Assembly (NCBI RefSeq): GCF_030272615.1
Contig: NC_081411.1
Coordinates: forward strand, 212,529,744-212,593,743
DNA: 64,000 bases
Reading direction: 5' to 3'
Source: Cryptomeria japonica
Taxonomy: Eukaryota; Streptophyta; Pinopsida; Cupressales; Cupressaceae
Part shown: one piece after another, positions 1 through 12,191 of the stretch
Numbering within the stretch: the first letter of the stretch is position 1
How the letters are laid out: every line of letters begins with the position of its first letter
Notes under the pieces: model-generated
Databases searched by the model: none
What the model was told of the DNA's origin: nothing
Seen by the model: the letters and a program-made list of their open reading frames with translations, nothing else
Made by a program: the position numbers and the translations under genes

Positions 1-102
1 TACTCCATAGCTTGCACCAAGAAGTCCTGTGTGTGTGTGTAGACTAGTATTCTAATAAATTTTCACATATTTAGTTTTATTTGACCACTTTTCCCGTATA
101 CA
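1..102 (+). repeat. 3' end of the 5' LTR of element T
   Basis: These 102 bases repeat 17054-17155, the end of T's 3' LTR, with only a few differences (for example one T fewer in the TTTTTA run near position 78). The segment ends GTATACA where the 3' LTR ends GCATACA, and the primer site follows five bases later. The rest of this LTR, about 1.37 kb if it matches the 3' copy, lies left of the window. Confidence 0.93.
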
Positions 103-106
103 TTTC

Positions 107-128
107 TGGCGCCTACCGTGGGGCTCGA
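107..128 (+). promoter_or_regulatory. Primer-binding site of T, complementary to plant tRNA-Lys
   Basis: The segment starts TGGCGCC four bases after the LTR end. It is complementary to the 3' end of plant tRNA-Lys including CCA, as I recall that tRNA, with one mismatch in 22. It marks where minus-strand DNA synthesis starts and fixes the LTR boundary. The tRNA assignment rests on memory of the tRNA sequence. Confidence 0.8.
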
Positions 129-190
129 CCCCAAATAACAAATCGGTTTTTCAAATTGATCACTTTTGCAGGTCCGCGGGAAACAGGAAT

Positions 191-611
191 CAGCGCGTCG
201 AAAACATACATTAGCGCATCCGCTTAACAGTCTGGCTCTTCTAGCCTACTGTTTAGCGCGTGGGCTCTCTGTTTTAGCGCGTGAAGACCTTTTCTTAGCG
301 CATGATTTGTATTAACAATTTTTCCTGTAGGTATCGACGCAGGCAAAACACATAGTAGCGCATCAACTTAACAGATTAGCGCATCAGACCCTCAGTTTAG
401 CACCTCTACTACATCGTCCAGCACTTAAAACCCAAACAGTAGCGCATCAGATTTAAAATTTTCCTACAGAATTGACCGCGGGAAAAGAAAAACACAGAGT
501 AGCGCTTCCAACACCAAGAGTAGTGCACCCAGGGAACAGAGTAGCACGTTTATCATAAAGTTTAGCGCATTGAACGTATATTGTAGCGCGTACAGTTTGT
601 TCTGTAGCGCA
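191..611 (+). repeat. Leader repeat block A: TAGCGC motif every 21 nt
   Basis: The motif TAGCGC(A/G)T and close variants start at 191, 212, 233, 254, 275 and 296, then 356, 377, 398, 419 and 440, then 500, 521, 542, 563, 584 and 605. Within each group the step is exactly 21. The two breaks are both 60 nt (296 to 356 and 440 to 500). Both hold a related spacer with TTTTCCTGTAG or TTTTCCTACAG and then a GC-rich stretch. The sequence between motifs is not conserved. The motif contains TAG and no frame stays open, so the array is not coding. Confidence 0.9.
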
Positions 612-1814
612 TCAAAAACAAAAAAAAAATAAAAATTCTTGTAACCAAATTGAAATTTTAGACTTGTAGAAGTCCCCCGAATCACCTGACATTTTATCTT
701 TTTGGTTGCAGGATTCTAACGGTTTCTTGCAGGTAGAGCGAGGAATTTTATTTTTACAAAAACAAAAAAAACGATTTCTTTTGTTGACCTCCAAAATGAA
801 AAATTTGCTTTGTTGACCATTTCCATTTTTCTAGATTAGAAAATCTTTCTTTTAAAGATTAAAAAGAACATCATGTTTTTGTGGAGCAACATCTCTACAT
901 AGGTTAGCAAATCACTGAATTGGAGGCTTAAAAAGAATCTTTGTTTGCTTTATCTTTAAAGTGGAAGTTATATGCTCTCCCCTTAATTGGGTGATCAAAA
1001 ATCCAGACCACTCTTACCACTTTCAGTTATTTCAAAGTATATACATCCTTTAGCAGACCTGCCTTCCCGAGGAGTTGCAATCAACTCTTAAAGCCGTTTA
1101 TGACCGGTGTGAAGGGAACGACCTAAGTGGGGAATGACTTTGATGCCAAAAATTCCAACCCACTATAATCAAATATGGAAAGTGACGAAAGTCCTTTTCA
1201 ACGGTTGCGCGTAGTGATTAGCCTTCCCCCAGTATCCTCGAGATACGTAAAGCCTTTGTTCTAAAGGTTGGGAAGCCTCCTGAGGGAGTTTATCACTGAC
1301 GACCGAACAGGAAGCCTGATTACGAACCATAGAATTAGAAGCTTTGAACCGAGTCAGTAACCAAACATTTGTAACATCATAGTGCAAGGGTGGGGAAGAA
1401 TCCGCCCCCAAGATTACTCACCATATATCTCCCAAGATAACTACTCAACTGTGAAGCAATTCACTTTGGGTTAACTTCTGGCAAAAGGCAAAAAAATGGG
1501 CGCCCCCTAGGGGGTGACACGGCTGTTTGAGCTGACGGAGTATCGAGACTAGTGATCTATGATGTTATTTATGACCCTTGAATAAAGAGTCTTTCTGTAG
1601 TGTATTACTTGTATCCAAACCTGTTAAAACATTGGGGATTTGAACACATCCTCGCAAAACATACACTTTTTGTTAGATTAGACAAAATGGTTGTACTTTT
1701 TGTGCCGTGCTTGCATTTATTACTTCAGAAAATCATCCATCGCACTTGAAAAATTGTTAACAAAAATCAAAAATCTCAGGAAAACACCCAAACAAAAAAC
1801 AAAAAAAATCAGAG
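612..1814 (+). other. Non-coding leader of T, partly shared with Q
   Basis: No convincing coding frame is present. About 820-960 resembles Q's leader at 19390-19510: both have a GGAGCAACATCTC or AGAGCAACATCTC segment followed by TTAAAAAGAA. About 1400-1430 matches Q near 19955 around CCCAAGAT(T)ACTCACCATA. Conservation between two diverged elements suggests an RNA function such as packaging or structure, but that is inference. A minus-strand open frame at 1169-1411 lies in this block and looks fortuitous. Confidence 0.55.
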
Positions 1815-1819
1815 TAGTC

Positions 1820-2454
1820 TAGCGCATCAGCACAACATCTTAGCGCGTATAAGACTTTTGCGAGCGCATTCAAGCCTCAAATTAGCGCATGGAATTAAAA
1901 CAATAGTGTTTGATCATTAGGCAAACCAGTATATAATCCTTTAGCGCATCCACAACATAGTCTAGCGCTTCGTAGCAACCACTTAGCGCGTAGGAACCAA
2001 AGATTAGTGCATAAAGAAAAATAGTTAGTGCTTCACAAGCCCAGTGTAGCACGTAACTTTTTTGAAAAATTCAATAGCCATTTTCAACAGTCCTACTTTT
2101 AGCGCGTGACAGCAACAACCTAGCGCTTAACATACATATATTAGCGCATTCACTCAAACAATTAGCGTGTGTCGGGCCCAGAGCAGCGCGTATCTTTTTC
2201 AAACAAATTTTAACCGACCTAACTTTAGCACATGGAAGAAACAACTTAGCGCTTAGAAATCATATATTAGCGCATATACTCTAATAGTTAGCGCATTTGA
2301 AGCCTAGTCTAGCGCATAGATTTTTCACCTGTTAAAACAAAATTTTTCCAAAATCCAAATTTTAGCTCGTATCTTGGGGCAGATTAGCGCGTGTGATCAG
2401 TCCTCTAGCGCATCAGATCAATTCAGTAGCGCATGTAAACTCTGTTTTAGCACG
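1820..2454 (+). repeat. Leader repeat block B: TAGCGC motif every 21 nt
   Basis: Motif starts are 1820, 1841, 1862, 1883, 1904; 1942, 1963, 1984, 2005, 2026, 2047; 2100, 2121, 2142, 2163, 2184; 2226, 2247, 2268, 2289, 2310; 2363, 2385, 2406, 2427, 2448. Nearly every step inside a run is 21. Two of the breaks are both 53 nt (2047 to 2100 and 2310 to 2363), and 2184 to 2226 is twice 21. With block A this gives about 43 units. Some units have decayed to TAGTGC, TAGCAC or TAGCGT, mostly C/T or G/A changes as expected of methylated CpG. Confidence 0.9.
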
Positions 2455-2924
2455 TGATCTAAGGCCGAAAAACAGAGAGTCCAAAACTGAAAATTTTTGA
2501 AAATTTCAAAAACATTTTAAAGACTTTTTTTTCATCAAAAAATCATCTTTTATCAAACCGGAGAGACAAAAACAAACTATTAAAAACTTTTCTCAAGCTA
2601 AATTTGTGTTAAACGAAGTTGTCCGAATCCGAAACAAATCGAACAATAGAGGATGTCTCTCCTATCATAATCCGGAAAATTTTCATCATCAGTGTCATCA
2701 AAATCCTTTACCATCTTACGGATTTCTATCTCAAAACACTTGTTTAAAATTCTCAAATCGTCAAATCCAGTTTCCAGATCGGGAAGCTTTTATCCATATC
2801 ATTTGACACGCTTTGTCGTGAAGGGACAGCTAAACCTTCACTCTGATAAAGTAAGATTTGAAATTTCCAAAACAAGAATCAACTGAATCCAAACCAATCA
2901 AAGGAAATCATTGATCACTCTTGC
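2455..2924 (+). other. AT-rich end of the T leader
   Basis: This stretch lies between the last TAGCGC unit and ORF1. It is A/T-rich with runs such as ACTTTTTTTTC. Short open frames occur but none resembles a known protein or is conserved in Q. I see no clear signal in it. Confidence 0.5.
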
Positions 2925-3311
2925 ATGACTAATCCCCTTATTCTGAGAAGAAAGAACCTCTATCGTAACATCACGTTGAAGAAACAACAACCTAGTTTTT
3001 CCAAATTCATCAAGCGAAATAAGTTTTTATACATCAATCGTCAACTCTTCAAATATCATCGGGTATTCCTTCATCACGTCAAACGTTATATCCAAAATAA
3101 ATCTAGCGAATTTGACAAGGAACCCTTGAAGACAAGAGCATACTGTCAAAAGTCTGCTTTTAATCAAACTATAAACCGTGGTAGAAAAATCAATCCAACA
3201 TTCTTGCCCGACGAGTGCATCACATATAACACATCTCGACCAGAACCACCAACGCCCACGCAACACATTGAGGAGGCTTTTGTATCTTTCATCACTAAAA
3301 GCTTCTATTAA
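2925..3311 (+). CDS. ORF1 of element T, small basic protein upstream of gag
   Basis: An intact 128-codon frame starts with ATG and stops two bases before the gag start at 3313. The product is basic and has no domain I can name. Its core is RNKFLYINRQLFKYHRVFLHH, followed by a segment around EFD and RA. Element Q has a homologue at 20509: over the first 80 residues, aligned without a gap, 39 are identical. Both copies also share KINP and CITYN further on. That level of protein conservation, while surrounding leader DNA differs, supports real coding. Ogre and some other Tat elements are known to carry an ORF1 of unknown function before gag; whether this is the same family is not known. The position suggests translation from the full-length transcript ahead of gag. 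Confidence 0.7.
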   Translation: MTNPLILRRKNLYRNITLKKQQPSFSKFIKRNKFLYINRQLFKYHRVFLHHVKRYIQNKSSEFDKEPLKTRAYCQKSAFNQTINRGRKINPTFLPDECITYNTSRPEPPTPTQHIEEAFVSFITKSFY

Positions 3312-3312
3312 A

Positions 3313-6300
3313 ATGCCTATTACTCGCTCTCAACGAGACAAACAAAGCGAGGCACACGCAAAATCAAGTATGAATCGCAGATTATCAAATCCTTTTGAAG
3401 TTCCGACTGTAGAAGAACCTGAAATTACTGAAGCCCTTCTTCGGGAATGTCAAGTAAATCCCACCTTCCAAAAACTTGTCGAAAAGCTCATGGAAAATGA
3501 CAAGGAAAAATATTTGTTGATGCTCACAAGCAAGGGCGTTAAACTTCCGGAAGATTTTGACCCAAATCTTTTTCAAACCGAATCCCGGCAATATGCATCT
3601 CAAGAACAAAACTGAGAAGAAGAAACTCACATACCTGAACAACATAACTTTGAACAACACATTCCAGAACAACGCATACTAGAAATGCGTATACCTGAAC
3701 TTGAAACACCAGAGCAACATATACCATTTACTACTCCTTTTCAGCTGAGAACCAATACAAGGAAAGAACTTTTTCCTCAGCAAGATAATGCACCCTTGAT
3801 TGCTCTTACTCAACAAATGCAAATGTTGCAAAGACAAATACAGGATACGCAACAAGGGACAACAGTGCGGTACTCTTTAAACGAAATCTGTCCTTATCCA
3901 TTTGACAGAAGCTTGAACATGGTGCCTTTTCCTCCAAACTCCGACGTTCCCAAATTTGATAAATATGATGGGAAAAGTGATCCCAGAGATCATGTTCGAG
4001 AATTTTGCACACTGAGCCTGGAATTTGCTCATGATGACACCTATTTGATGAGGTTATTCCCCAGAAGCTTGGGAGGGCAAACTATGGAATGGTTATCCAA
4101 AATTTTGCCGCCTGTTAGATCATTTGATGAATTGGTTAACAAATTCATAACCCACTATTCCTACAACATCCAACATGCCATAACCATGCTAGATGTTTGC
4201 AACACCAAACAAAAGAATGATGAAACATTTATGGCATTTCTGCAACGCTGGAGACGCATGGTCTCTAGATATCCTCGAGATATTCCTGAAAAGGAGAAAA
4301 TGGAAATCTTCATTGATAACTTGAATGGCGAAATGAGTTACAGACTAAAACTTCAATGCATACCATCTTTCGTTAAATTAATTGAAAATGGCATTCAAGT
4401 GAAGGAAGCATGTGTCAAAAGGGGAACACTCAAATTCTACAAGGAAGGAACAAATTCATCAAACTACAATAACCAAAACAACACCAACTTTGGCAAATCT
4501 CGATTTTGGACTCGAAACAAAAACGAAGGCAACAACAAACCACATGATCCTAAATCGAAACAACCAGTGCTTGCATTATCTGGAAATCCTCAGAACACGA
4601 AAAATGCTAAAAATGCTATTCCCAGTGCTAACACATATGCGCAAAACATTGATGAAGGACAATTCAACACAAACAACACCAACGATAATCAAGGCAAAAA
4701 CATGAATCCAAGACCTAACAACAATCCACGCAACAACACGAACAATTTCCAAAAGCGTATCTTCACACCACTGGGACAATCACTAGAATCCGCATTCAGA
4801 GAACTTTTGGCAAACAAGGTTCTTTCTTTACCACCACTCAACAATTATGAACCTCCAATCAAACCACCTTGGTGGAATGATTCACACTATTGTGATTTCC
4901 ATCGCAACAAGGGTCATAGAACAAACGAATGCATGAGATTGAAACATATAATACAGGATATGATTGATCGAGGTGATTTAACGGTCGATGGTCTCAAAAC
5001 AAATGGTGATCATGGAGCCTTTAAGAATCCTCTCCCAAATTACAACAAAGATGGAGCATCTACTTCAGATGACACACGCGGAGCTCATATTAATCACATC
5101 TACAATAACACTATCAACCATATATCAGCTGAAGATCATCAAGTGAATGTCATCACCATCCGACATCAGCGTGATGATGAATCTGTTAATGTAACAACCC
5201 ACACTTAGAAATATGTCTTGAAGGGACATACTACACCTGCAACTACCACACCAAAAATCCAATATGACTTGGTTAGCCAACTATGCAAGACTCCAGCTCA
5301 GATATCCATCCTGGAATTATTGAAACTATCACCCAAGCACAAAGACATATTGGAGCAAGCATTATTGGAAACAAATGTACCTCAAAATCTGGATACAGAC
5401 AGATTTCAAGCCATGGTTGCCCATATGACAGAATCTCATAACCTCACCTTCTCAGAGCATGATAATACTTCATTAAGTCATCCGCATAATACTCCTCTAC
5501 ATATTGAAGTCATTGTTTGCAAACACCGAGTAAAAAGAGTCTTAATAAATGGAGGAGCCGGACTTAATATATTTACTTTAAAGCTTATCCGTGCATTAGG
5601 CTTCTCAGAAGAATCTATTGACCCTTGCAAGAAAATTACCATAAAAGCATATGATGATGAAGAGCGGTCCTCTAAAGGCATAGTAATATTACCTATTCAA
5701 GTAGGCCCAGTACAAAAGGATACTATATGTCAAGTCTTAGATATTGATTTAACCTACAATATTTTGTTAGGACGACCCTGGATACATGAAATGCAAGCAG
5801 TCCCTTCTACATATCACCAGTGTGTCAAGTTTCCTTATGATGGACAAGAAATCTCCATATCTGCTGATCATAATCCATTTCAACATTGCAATGCAATGGG
5901 GGCAGCCCAGGACAGTTTGGTTCCTCATAATAGAGAAAAGCAACAATCTTCAACATCAGATCCATACACAGCAAAATCCAATTCCTTATGGGGAGACTTC
6001 AAGCAGAAAATGCAAATCAAAGACCAAGGCATGGGAGAATACTCTTTGGAGCCTTTATGTTTGGCAAAATTGCCAACCTCACCTAAATCGCATGGTTTGC
6101 CTACTACATCAACACAACTGGCTACTAAGCCCATCACTAAATTTGATGGTACTTTCATCCAATTGGGTACTCTAGCACATGAATCAGAAGACAAAGATAT
6201 TCTTAGCTGGTTATACAAAGATGAAGAAGAAAATCATAGAGCAGCTGCTCTGGACATTGTTCTACCAACACACATGTATGGCAAAGGCTACTTAATCATG

Positions 6301-9300
6301 AAGCAAATGGGATATGACGGTAAAGGACCCATTGGCAAACGCAAAGAAGGAGTCACTGAACCTATAAATCTTCCTTCACAACCTAGCAGAAACAAAGCAG
6401 GATTGGGTTCTAAACTCACGTTTCTATTGAAGCGGCCGCCTCACCTACCTATCAAACCTCAATGGAAAGTAAAGACACCATACAAAGAAGAATCCTGGCA
6501 GGAAGCACTTTTTGAATCAGCAGAAACAATCCGCAAGGCACGGGAACGTCAAGATCAGAAGTTACATCAGGAAAAACTTCTAAGTCACAAAAAGGCCCTA
6601 TCCGCAGCAGTAGCTCATATTCAAACACCAATATCTCAAGAACAAATTAGGACATCTTCAAATACCATTATTCCTCCCTGACGAAGCACAGTCTATGAAC
6701 AAATCCAGCAAGTAGAAGACGGCTCTGATACAGAATCTACAAAAACCATCAAAATAGTATCCATCATCAAAGATTTGTTTTCACCATATAACACACCTGT
6801 TTACAGCACAGATAGAATCTGGGATGATGCCTATGAGACAGATTCCAATGAATATGAATGGGGTACCTGCTCTAATGCTACTACTGATATCCTGGATGAT
6901 ACTGATTCTATACCCGTTTCTCAGGAAGAACATAACGCAGAGGATAGACCTCTTGAATTTGGACCACAAAATATCTATGACGCTCAGGAAAGTGAACAGA
7001 AACATTATGAACAAGTCTATGTGGAAGATGATACCATCAAGGACCTCGACAAAATCCGAAATTTCTTTAAACCCAAGACCCATCACGATGAAAACTCTAT
7101 CCTAACACTTACGGTAGCTGAACTTGATCCACCCAACGATTCCTTACCACTTATCTTTCCTGACCTCATCAACTGGAATGAACCTGAAACAAATGATATA
7201 CCTATTTTCCCAGATGATGCATCTATTGTCCATTACCTATGTACCGTAAATCCAGAAACAGACTCTACCAGTGAATGCAATAATGATATCTGTCAATCAG
7301 GGAGTGCCAAGTCTCTCAGTCGCAAAAATGCATCAAATAACGAATCTAATGCTGAAAACCAGATAATGGCAGCTCTAGATCATAAAAAAGTAAAAATAAA
7401 GGACGCATCGGAGGGTGAAAACCTTTTTAAGGCACCTAATGATGGGAGACTTGACACTCTTCCTGAGCACTTTCATGAGCGATCGCCCATATTGATTGAG
7501 CCTACTCAATCAATCAACATTGGTACCACAGAAGCAGCCAGAAATATACATCTTGCAGAATCTCTGACAGAGGAAGAAAGATCGGCATTCATCATCTTCT
7601 TTAAAGAACAACAAATCAACTTTGCTTGGTCATATGCTGATATGCCCGGAGTAGATCCACACTTAATCATGCATCACTTGTCCATCTCTACAAGAGTTAA
7701 GCCAGTCAAGCAAAAGCTACGAAAGATGAATCCACAGGTGGCACTCATGGTCAAAACTGAACTAAAAAAATTATTAGACGTTGGATTCATCCGACCCATT
7801 GACTATGCAGAGTGGATATCCAATATAGTTCCAGTATCAAAACCGGATGGTAGTATCAGAATATGCACTGACTTTAGAGACATCAACAAAGCTTGTCCAA
7901 AAGATGACTTTCCTCTACCAAGTATCGACATAATTGTAGATCTCACAACAGGCTATGCAATGCTCTCACTAATGGATGGTTTCTCAGGCTATAACCAAAT
8001 CAAGATAGCTCCTGAAGATCAAGATAAAACAACATTCACCTGTCCTTGGGGGACGTACTGTTGGAATGTCATGCCTTTTGGCTTAAAAAATGCAGGGGCC
8101 ACTTATCAAAGAGCAATGACCACAATATTTCATGACATGATGCACACATTTATGGAAGACTATGTGGATGACTTACTAGCTAAATCCTTCACCAGAGCAA
8201 AACATCTTGGTATCCTAACAAAAATATTTGATCGATTGGAGAAATTCCAAGTCAGGCTTAACCCTAAGAAATGCGTCTTCGGGGTTACATCAGGCAAGTT
8301 ACTAGGCTACATAGTCTCAGCTAAGGGTATTGAAGTTGATCCAGCAAAGGTACAAGACATTCTGGAAATGCCACCACCATAGAATATCAGTCAACTCAGA
8401 TCTCTACAAGGACGACTCCAATCAATCCGGTGATTCATCCCTCAGCTAGCAGATAAAAGTCTACCATTTAACCATTTGCTACACAAAAATGTACCATTCA
8501 AATGGGAGGCTAAGTGTGCAGAATCTTTTTATCAAATCAAACAGTACCTGATGAATCCACCAGTTCTAGTACCACCAGTCACCGGAAAGCCACTTATTCT
8601 ATATATCTCAACAACAGATATTTCACTGGGGGCATTATTGGCACAAGAAGATCAACAAGGAAAGGAACGCGCCATATACTACATCAGTAGAACATTGAAT
8701 GGCTATGAGCTCAACTATACATTCATTGAAAAGGCTTGCCTAACAGTGGTCTTTGCATCTCAGAAGTTCTGGCATTACATGCTAGCACACACCATCAAGC
8801 TAGTTGCAAAAATTGATCCTCTCAAATATCTACTCAGCAAAGCTTCTCTTACAGGCCGATTGGCTAAATGGGTCATGATTCTCAGTGAATTCGACATCCA
8901 ATACATAGAACGACGAGCCATCAAAGGACAAGCAATTGCAGATTAGTTGGCCGAAGCACCGCTACCAGGCAAACAAACCATGGAGGTTGAATTTCCAGAC
9001 AGGGATGTACTCGCTCTTTCTACTAAACAATGGACCCTATACTTTGACGGATCCTATACTCAACATGGTTCAGGTGCCGGCATTCTGTTCATCACTCCTG
9101 AAGGACACACTATGCCAAAATCATACAGACTTATGTTTCCATGTACAAATAATGTGGCTGAATACGAAGCATTGGTCATAGGCATCAAAATGGCCGTCGA
9201 ATGGAAAATCATAGAATTAAAAGTCTATGGAGACTCGCAACTGGTCATCAATCAAATCAACAACAACTATCAGACAAAGGACGACAAGCTACTACCCTAC

Positions 9301-10782
9301 AAACGGATGGTGGATGATTTCAAATAGTATTTTGTGCACATCACCTTTGAACAAATACCAAGGTTGAACAATAAAACAGCCGATGCAATGGCTACGATCG
9401 CTTCATTACTACAAATTCCAGAGCAACAGAGTCGTTATGAGTTCCTGGTAGAGCAACTGTTCTCCCCCGCCTATGACCACTCTGAATCCCAGGTTATATA
9501 TGCCTTGACTGGTTCAGATTCTCCGTTATATGGACCAATATATGACTACCTCAAGTATAATATCTTACCCGTTGACCAATCCCGTAACCAAAAACGTAAC
9601 TTTATCGGACAAGCTGCCCGTTACACCCTTACCGCTGATACCTTATATCGTCGAGGTCTAGATGGTACTCTTCTTCATTGTCTTGATCGTAATGATTCTG
9701 ATTCAGCTTTACATGAGCTTCATGAAGGTATTTGTGGTACACATTCTAGTGGCACTACTCTTGCTAAAAAGCTTCTACAAATGGGATACTACTGGCCTAC
9801 AATGGAGAAAGACTCATATCATTTCACCAAGAAATGTCCTAAATGCCAGATCCATGGCAATCTGATACATGCACCAGCACAGGAACTGCAGCCGTTTACA
9901 ACATCCTGGCCCTTTTGTCAGTGGGGACTGGACCTAGTTGACAAAATTCATCCGTCCTCTTCAAATGGACACAAGTTCATTATAACAGCAACAGAGTACT
10001 TTACCAAATGGATAGAAGCAGTTCCCATGACCACAGTGACCGGGAAACAAATTGCCTCTTTTATCCTAAATTATCTGATCTGCAGATATGGTATTCCAAG
10101 TTCAATCGTCACAGATAATGGACGACCTTTCAAAAACCAAGATGTACAGGAACTATGTGAAAAATTCAAAATCCAACATCGGTTTTCTACACCATACTAC
10201 CCACAGGGAAATGGTCAAGCAGAAGCATCTAACAAGACAATCCTAAAAATCCTCAAGAAAACAGTGAATGATGCAGGCAAAGATTGGCATGTACAACTCA
10301 ATCCAGCACTTTGGGCATACAGGACCAGCATTCGCACACCTACAGGAGCAACACCATATTCATTGGTATATGGATCAGAGGCTATTTTACCCTTAGAGGT
10401 AGAAATTCCATCTCTTAGAGTCTCTTTGAAAGGTTTAATCCCTGATGAAGAGTATCGAGTTAACCGATTGCAAGAACTGGAACTATTAGATGAAAGACGC
10501 CAACATGCTTATACTCATCTCAAAGCATATCAGCAATGCATGTGCAGGAGCTACAATCATAAGGTCATTCCTCGCAACTTCAAGGTTGGTGACCTAGTCC
10601 TTAAAGAAAATCCAAGAAATCAGCACGATCGAGAAAAGAAAGGGAAATTTGAACCTAACTGGTTGGGTCCCTATGTCATCATATCAGTCTATGGATCAGG
10701 TGCGTATCAGCTAACAAATTCTGAAGGAGATGTGCTCGATGATCCAACTAACAGCATTCATCTAAAGAAGTACTATACTTAA
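3313..10782 (+). pseudogene. gag-pol of element T, single frame broken by seven stops
   Basis: ATG 3313 to TAA 10780 is one frame of about 2,490 codons. In-frame stops are TGA 3613, TAG 5206, TGA 6679, TAG 8380, TGA 8431, TAG 8944 and TAG 9325; there is no frameshift. In order: gag (about 3900-4420); zinc motif CDFHRNKGHRTNEC (about 4891-4932); protease-like segment LINGGAGLNI (about 5540-5570), where the catalytic Asp expected before GG is Asn; a G-patch-like segment GYDGKGPIG (about 6310); RT with YVDD at 8161-8172; gypsy RNase H (about 8590-8830); a second, archaeal-type RNase H beginning LYFDGS (about 9040-9260); and integrase with an HHCC finger (about 9715-9860) and DDE residues near 9931, 10113 and 10222. 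The layout is that of the Tat branch. The stops and the protease change mean this copy cannot make its own polyprotein. Confidence 0.93.
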
Positions 10783-12191
10783 GATAGCCTAGTGCACGGA
10801 AAAAGCCAAAAACAAATAAAAAAAATAAAAAATCAAAAATCCAGAAAAAGCAAAAAAATACAAAGTACAATAAAAACAAATGGTGAAAACCTGGTAAACA
10901 GGCGCCCTTGTGAAAGACCGGTTCCTTTATCTATATCCATGCCATTTTATCCATCAAAACACTATCGGCCATCGCTCGACACTTAGTAAATATCCATTCA
11001 GGACATACTTAGCATAGTCAATATCCTGATTTATCTATAAATATCCTCCTACCACTAAAACACCATGGCTTGGAATCACTGTATGTATTCACATCAAGAG
11101 GCACACTTAGCAAGGGGCATGTAAATCATTCAATATTACAAACACTCAAGACATCAAGACTAAATGCAAAACTCACCAGCATGACATCCAACAAACAACT
11201 ACGCTTTATCGCAAAAACCAACACAAAAACAAAACATGAAAATATCAAAGATGGATGATTTTCTGAAGTACTGAATGTTGCATTATCGCATAAAAGTCTT
11301 GATTAGGTTTGCATTTTGAACTTTGTGCATTATTGGATTCTCTTTCTTGTCTCACTAAATGCTTCACAGCTAGAGATCGTGGGGAACTTCCAATATTTTC
11401 TTAGTCTTCTATCTGGGAGGCGATCACTTGTACTGTGTGAATACATGCCTCGAGACGTGATACGTCCAATATCACTGAAGGCTTGATTCCACTTCACGCA
11501 TACAAATGATCAAATCTTGTCTGTTTACGCAATACGCACTTAGGTCATCCTGGTTCAATTATACCTTGACGCTTGTGCTATCTTGCAAAATCAAATATCA
11601 TGTAAATTTTTCTCAGGTCATTATGGTTCAATTATACCATTATGCTTGTATAAATTTTCAACATATCCAAAAATCAATAAATGCTCCATGATGATATTTA
11701 CAAAGAAAGCAAATAAATGGTTATATCGGATGGCAAATACAGAATGAGAGATGCTCCAAAGACAATTAGTTGCATATCATTTTACAATTAGTTGCATATC
11801 ATTTTACAATTAGTTGCACATCATTTTACAATTAGTTACATATCATTCTTATATCATTCATTACATATCATTTTGCATCATTATTACATCATTTTTTACA
11901 TCATATCATATTACATTTAGCAGCATAAATAAAACATACATCTCATTTTCGAGATACATCTCACAGCATATAAAAAGCATACATCCTGCATCATAACAGT
12001 ACATCATATATTTAAACATTGCATTATCACATAAAATAAATGCATCCATATCAACACATCACATGATCAAAAATGGTGCCATATATATATATATATCTCA
12101 AAACTGATCAAAATGTTCAAAATGTGTCCACGCACTGTGTCCAATACAACAAATAACAAACTGCTCAAAAATACAACAGAGACCCTGTCTC
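10783..12191. other. Non-coding spacer between pol and the antisense gene of T
   Basis: This 1.4 kb is AT-rich. It starts with an A-rich stretch after the pol stop (10800-10880), and no open frame in it resembles a known protein. From about 11700 it becomes simple ACATCAT-type sequence. It lies at the converging 3' ends of the sense gag-pol unit and the antisense PMD unit, so the antisense polyadenylation site may be here. Confidence 0.5.
11762..11850. repeat. 22-nt tandem repeat in T
   Basis: About four copies of the unit ACAATTAGTTGCATATCATTTT stand head to tail, and the last copies drift (TTGCACATCAT, TTACATATCAT). It is AT-rich and lies in the spacer between the two converging genes. I see no function for it. 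Confidence 0.8.

Noticed and set aside
107-128. Primer sites as partial tRNA genes
   Set aside because: Only the 3' end complement is present and always next to an LTR; no cloverleaf can be formed.
1169-1411. Minus-strand open frame of 80 codons in the T leader
   Set aside because: It lies in the non-coding block partly shared with Q, but the frame is not kept in Q and shows no known motif.
191-2454. Regularly spaced TAGCGC motif considered as a CRISPR array or as phased siRNA locus
   Set aside because: The repeated core is only 6-8 nt and the genome is a plant, so no CRISPR. A phased siRNA locus does not need a sequence period; small-RNA data would be needed.
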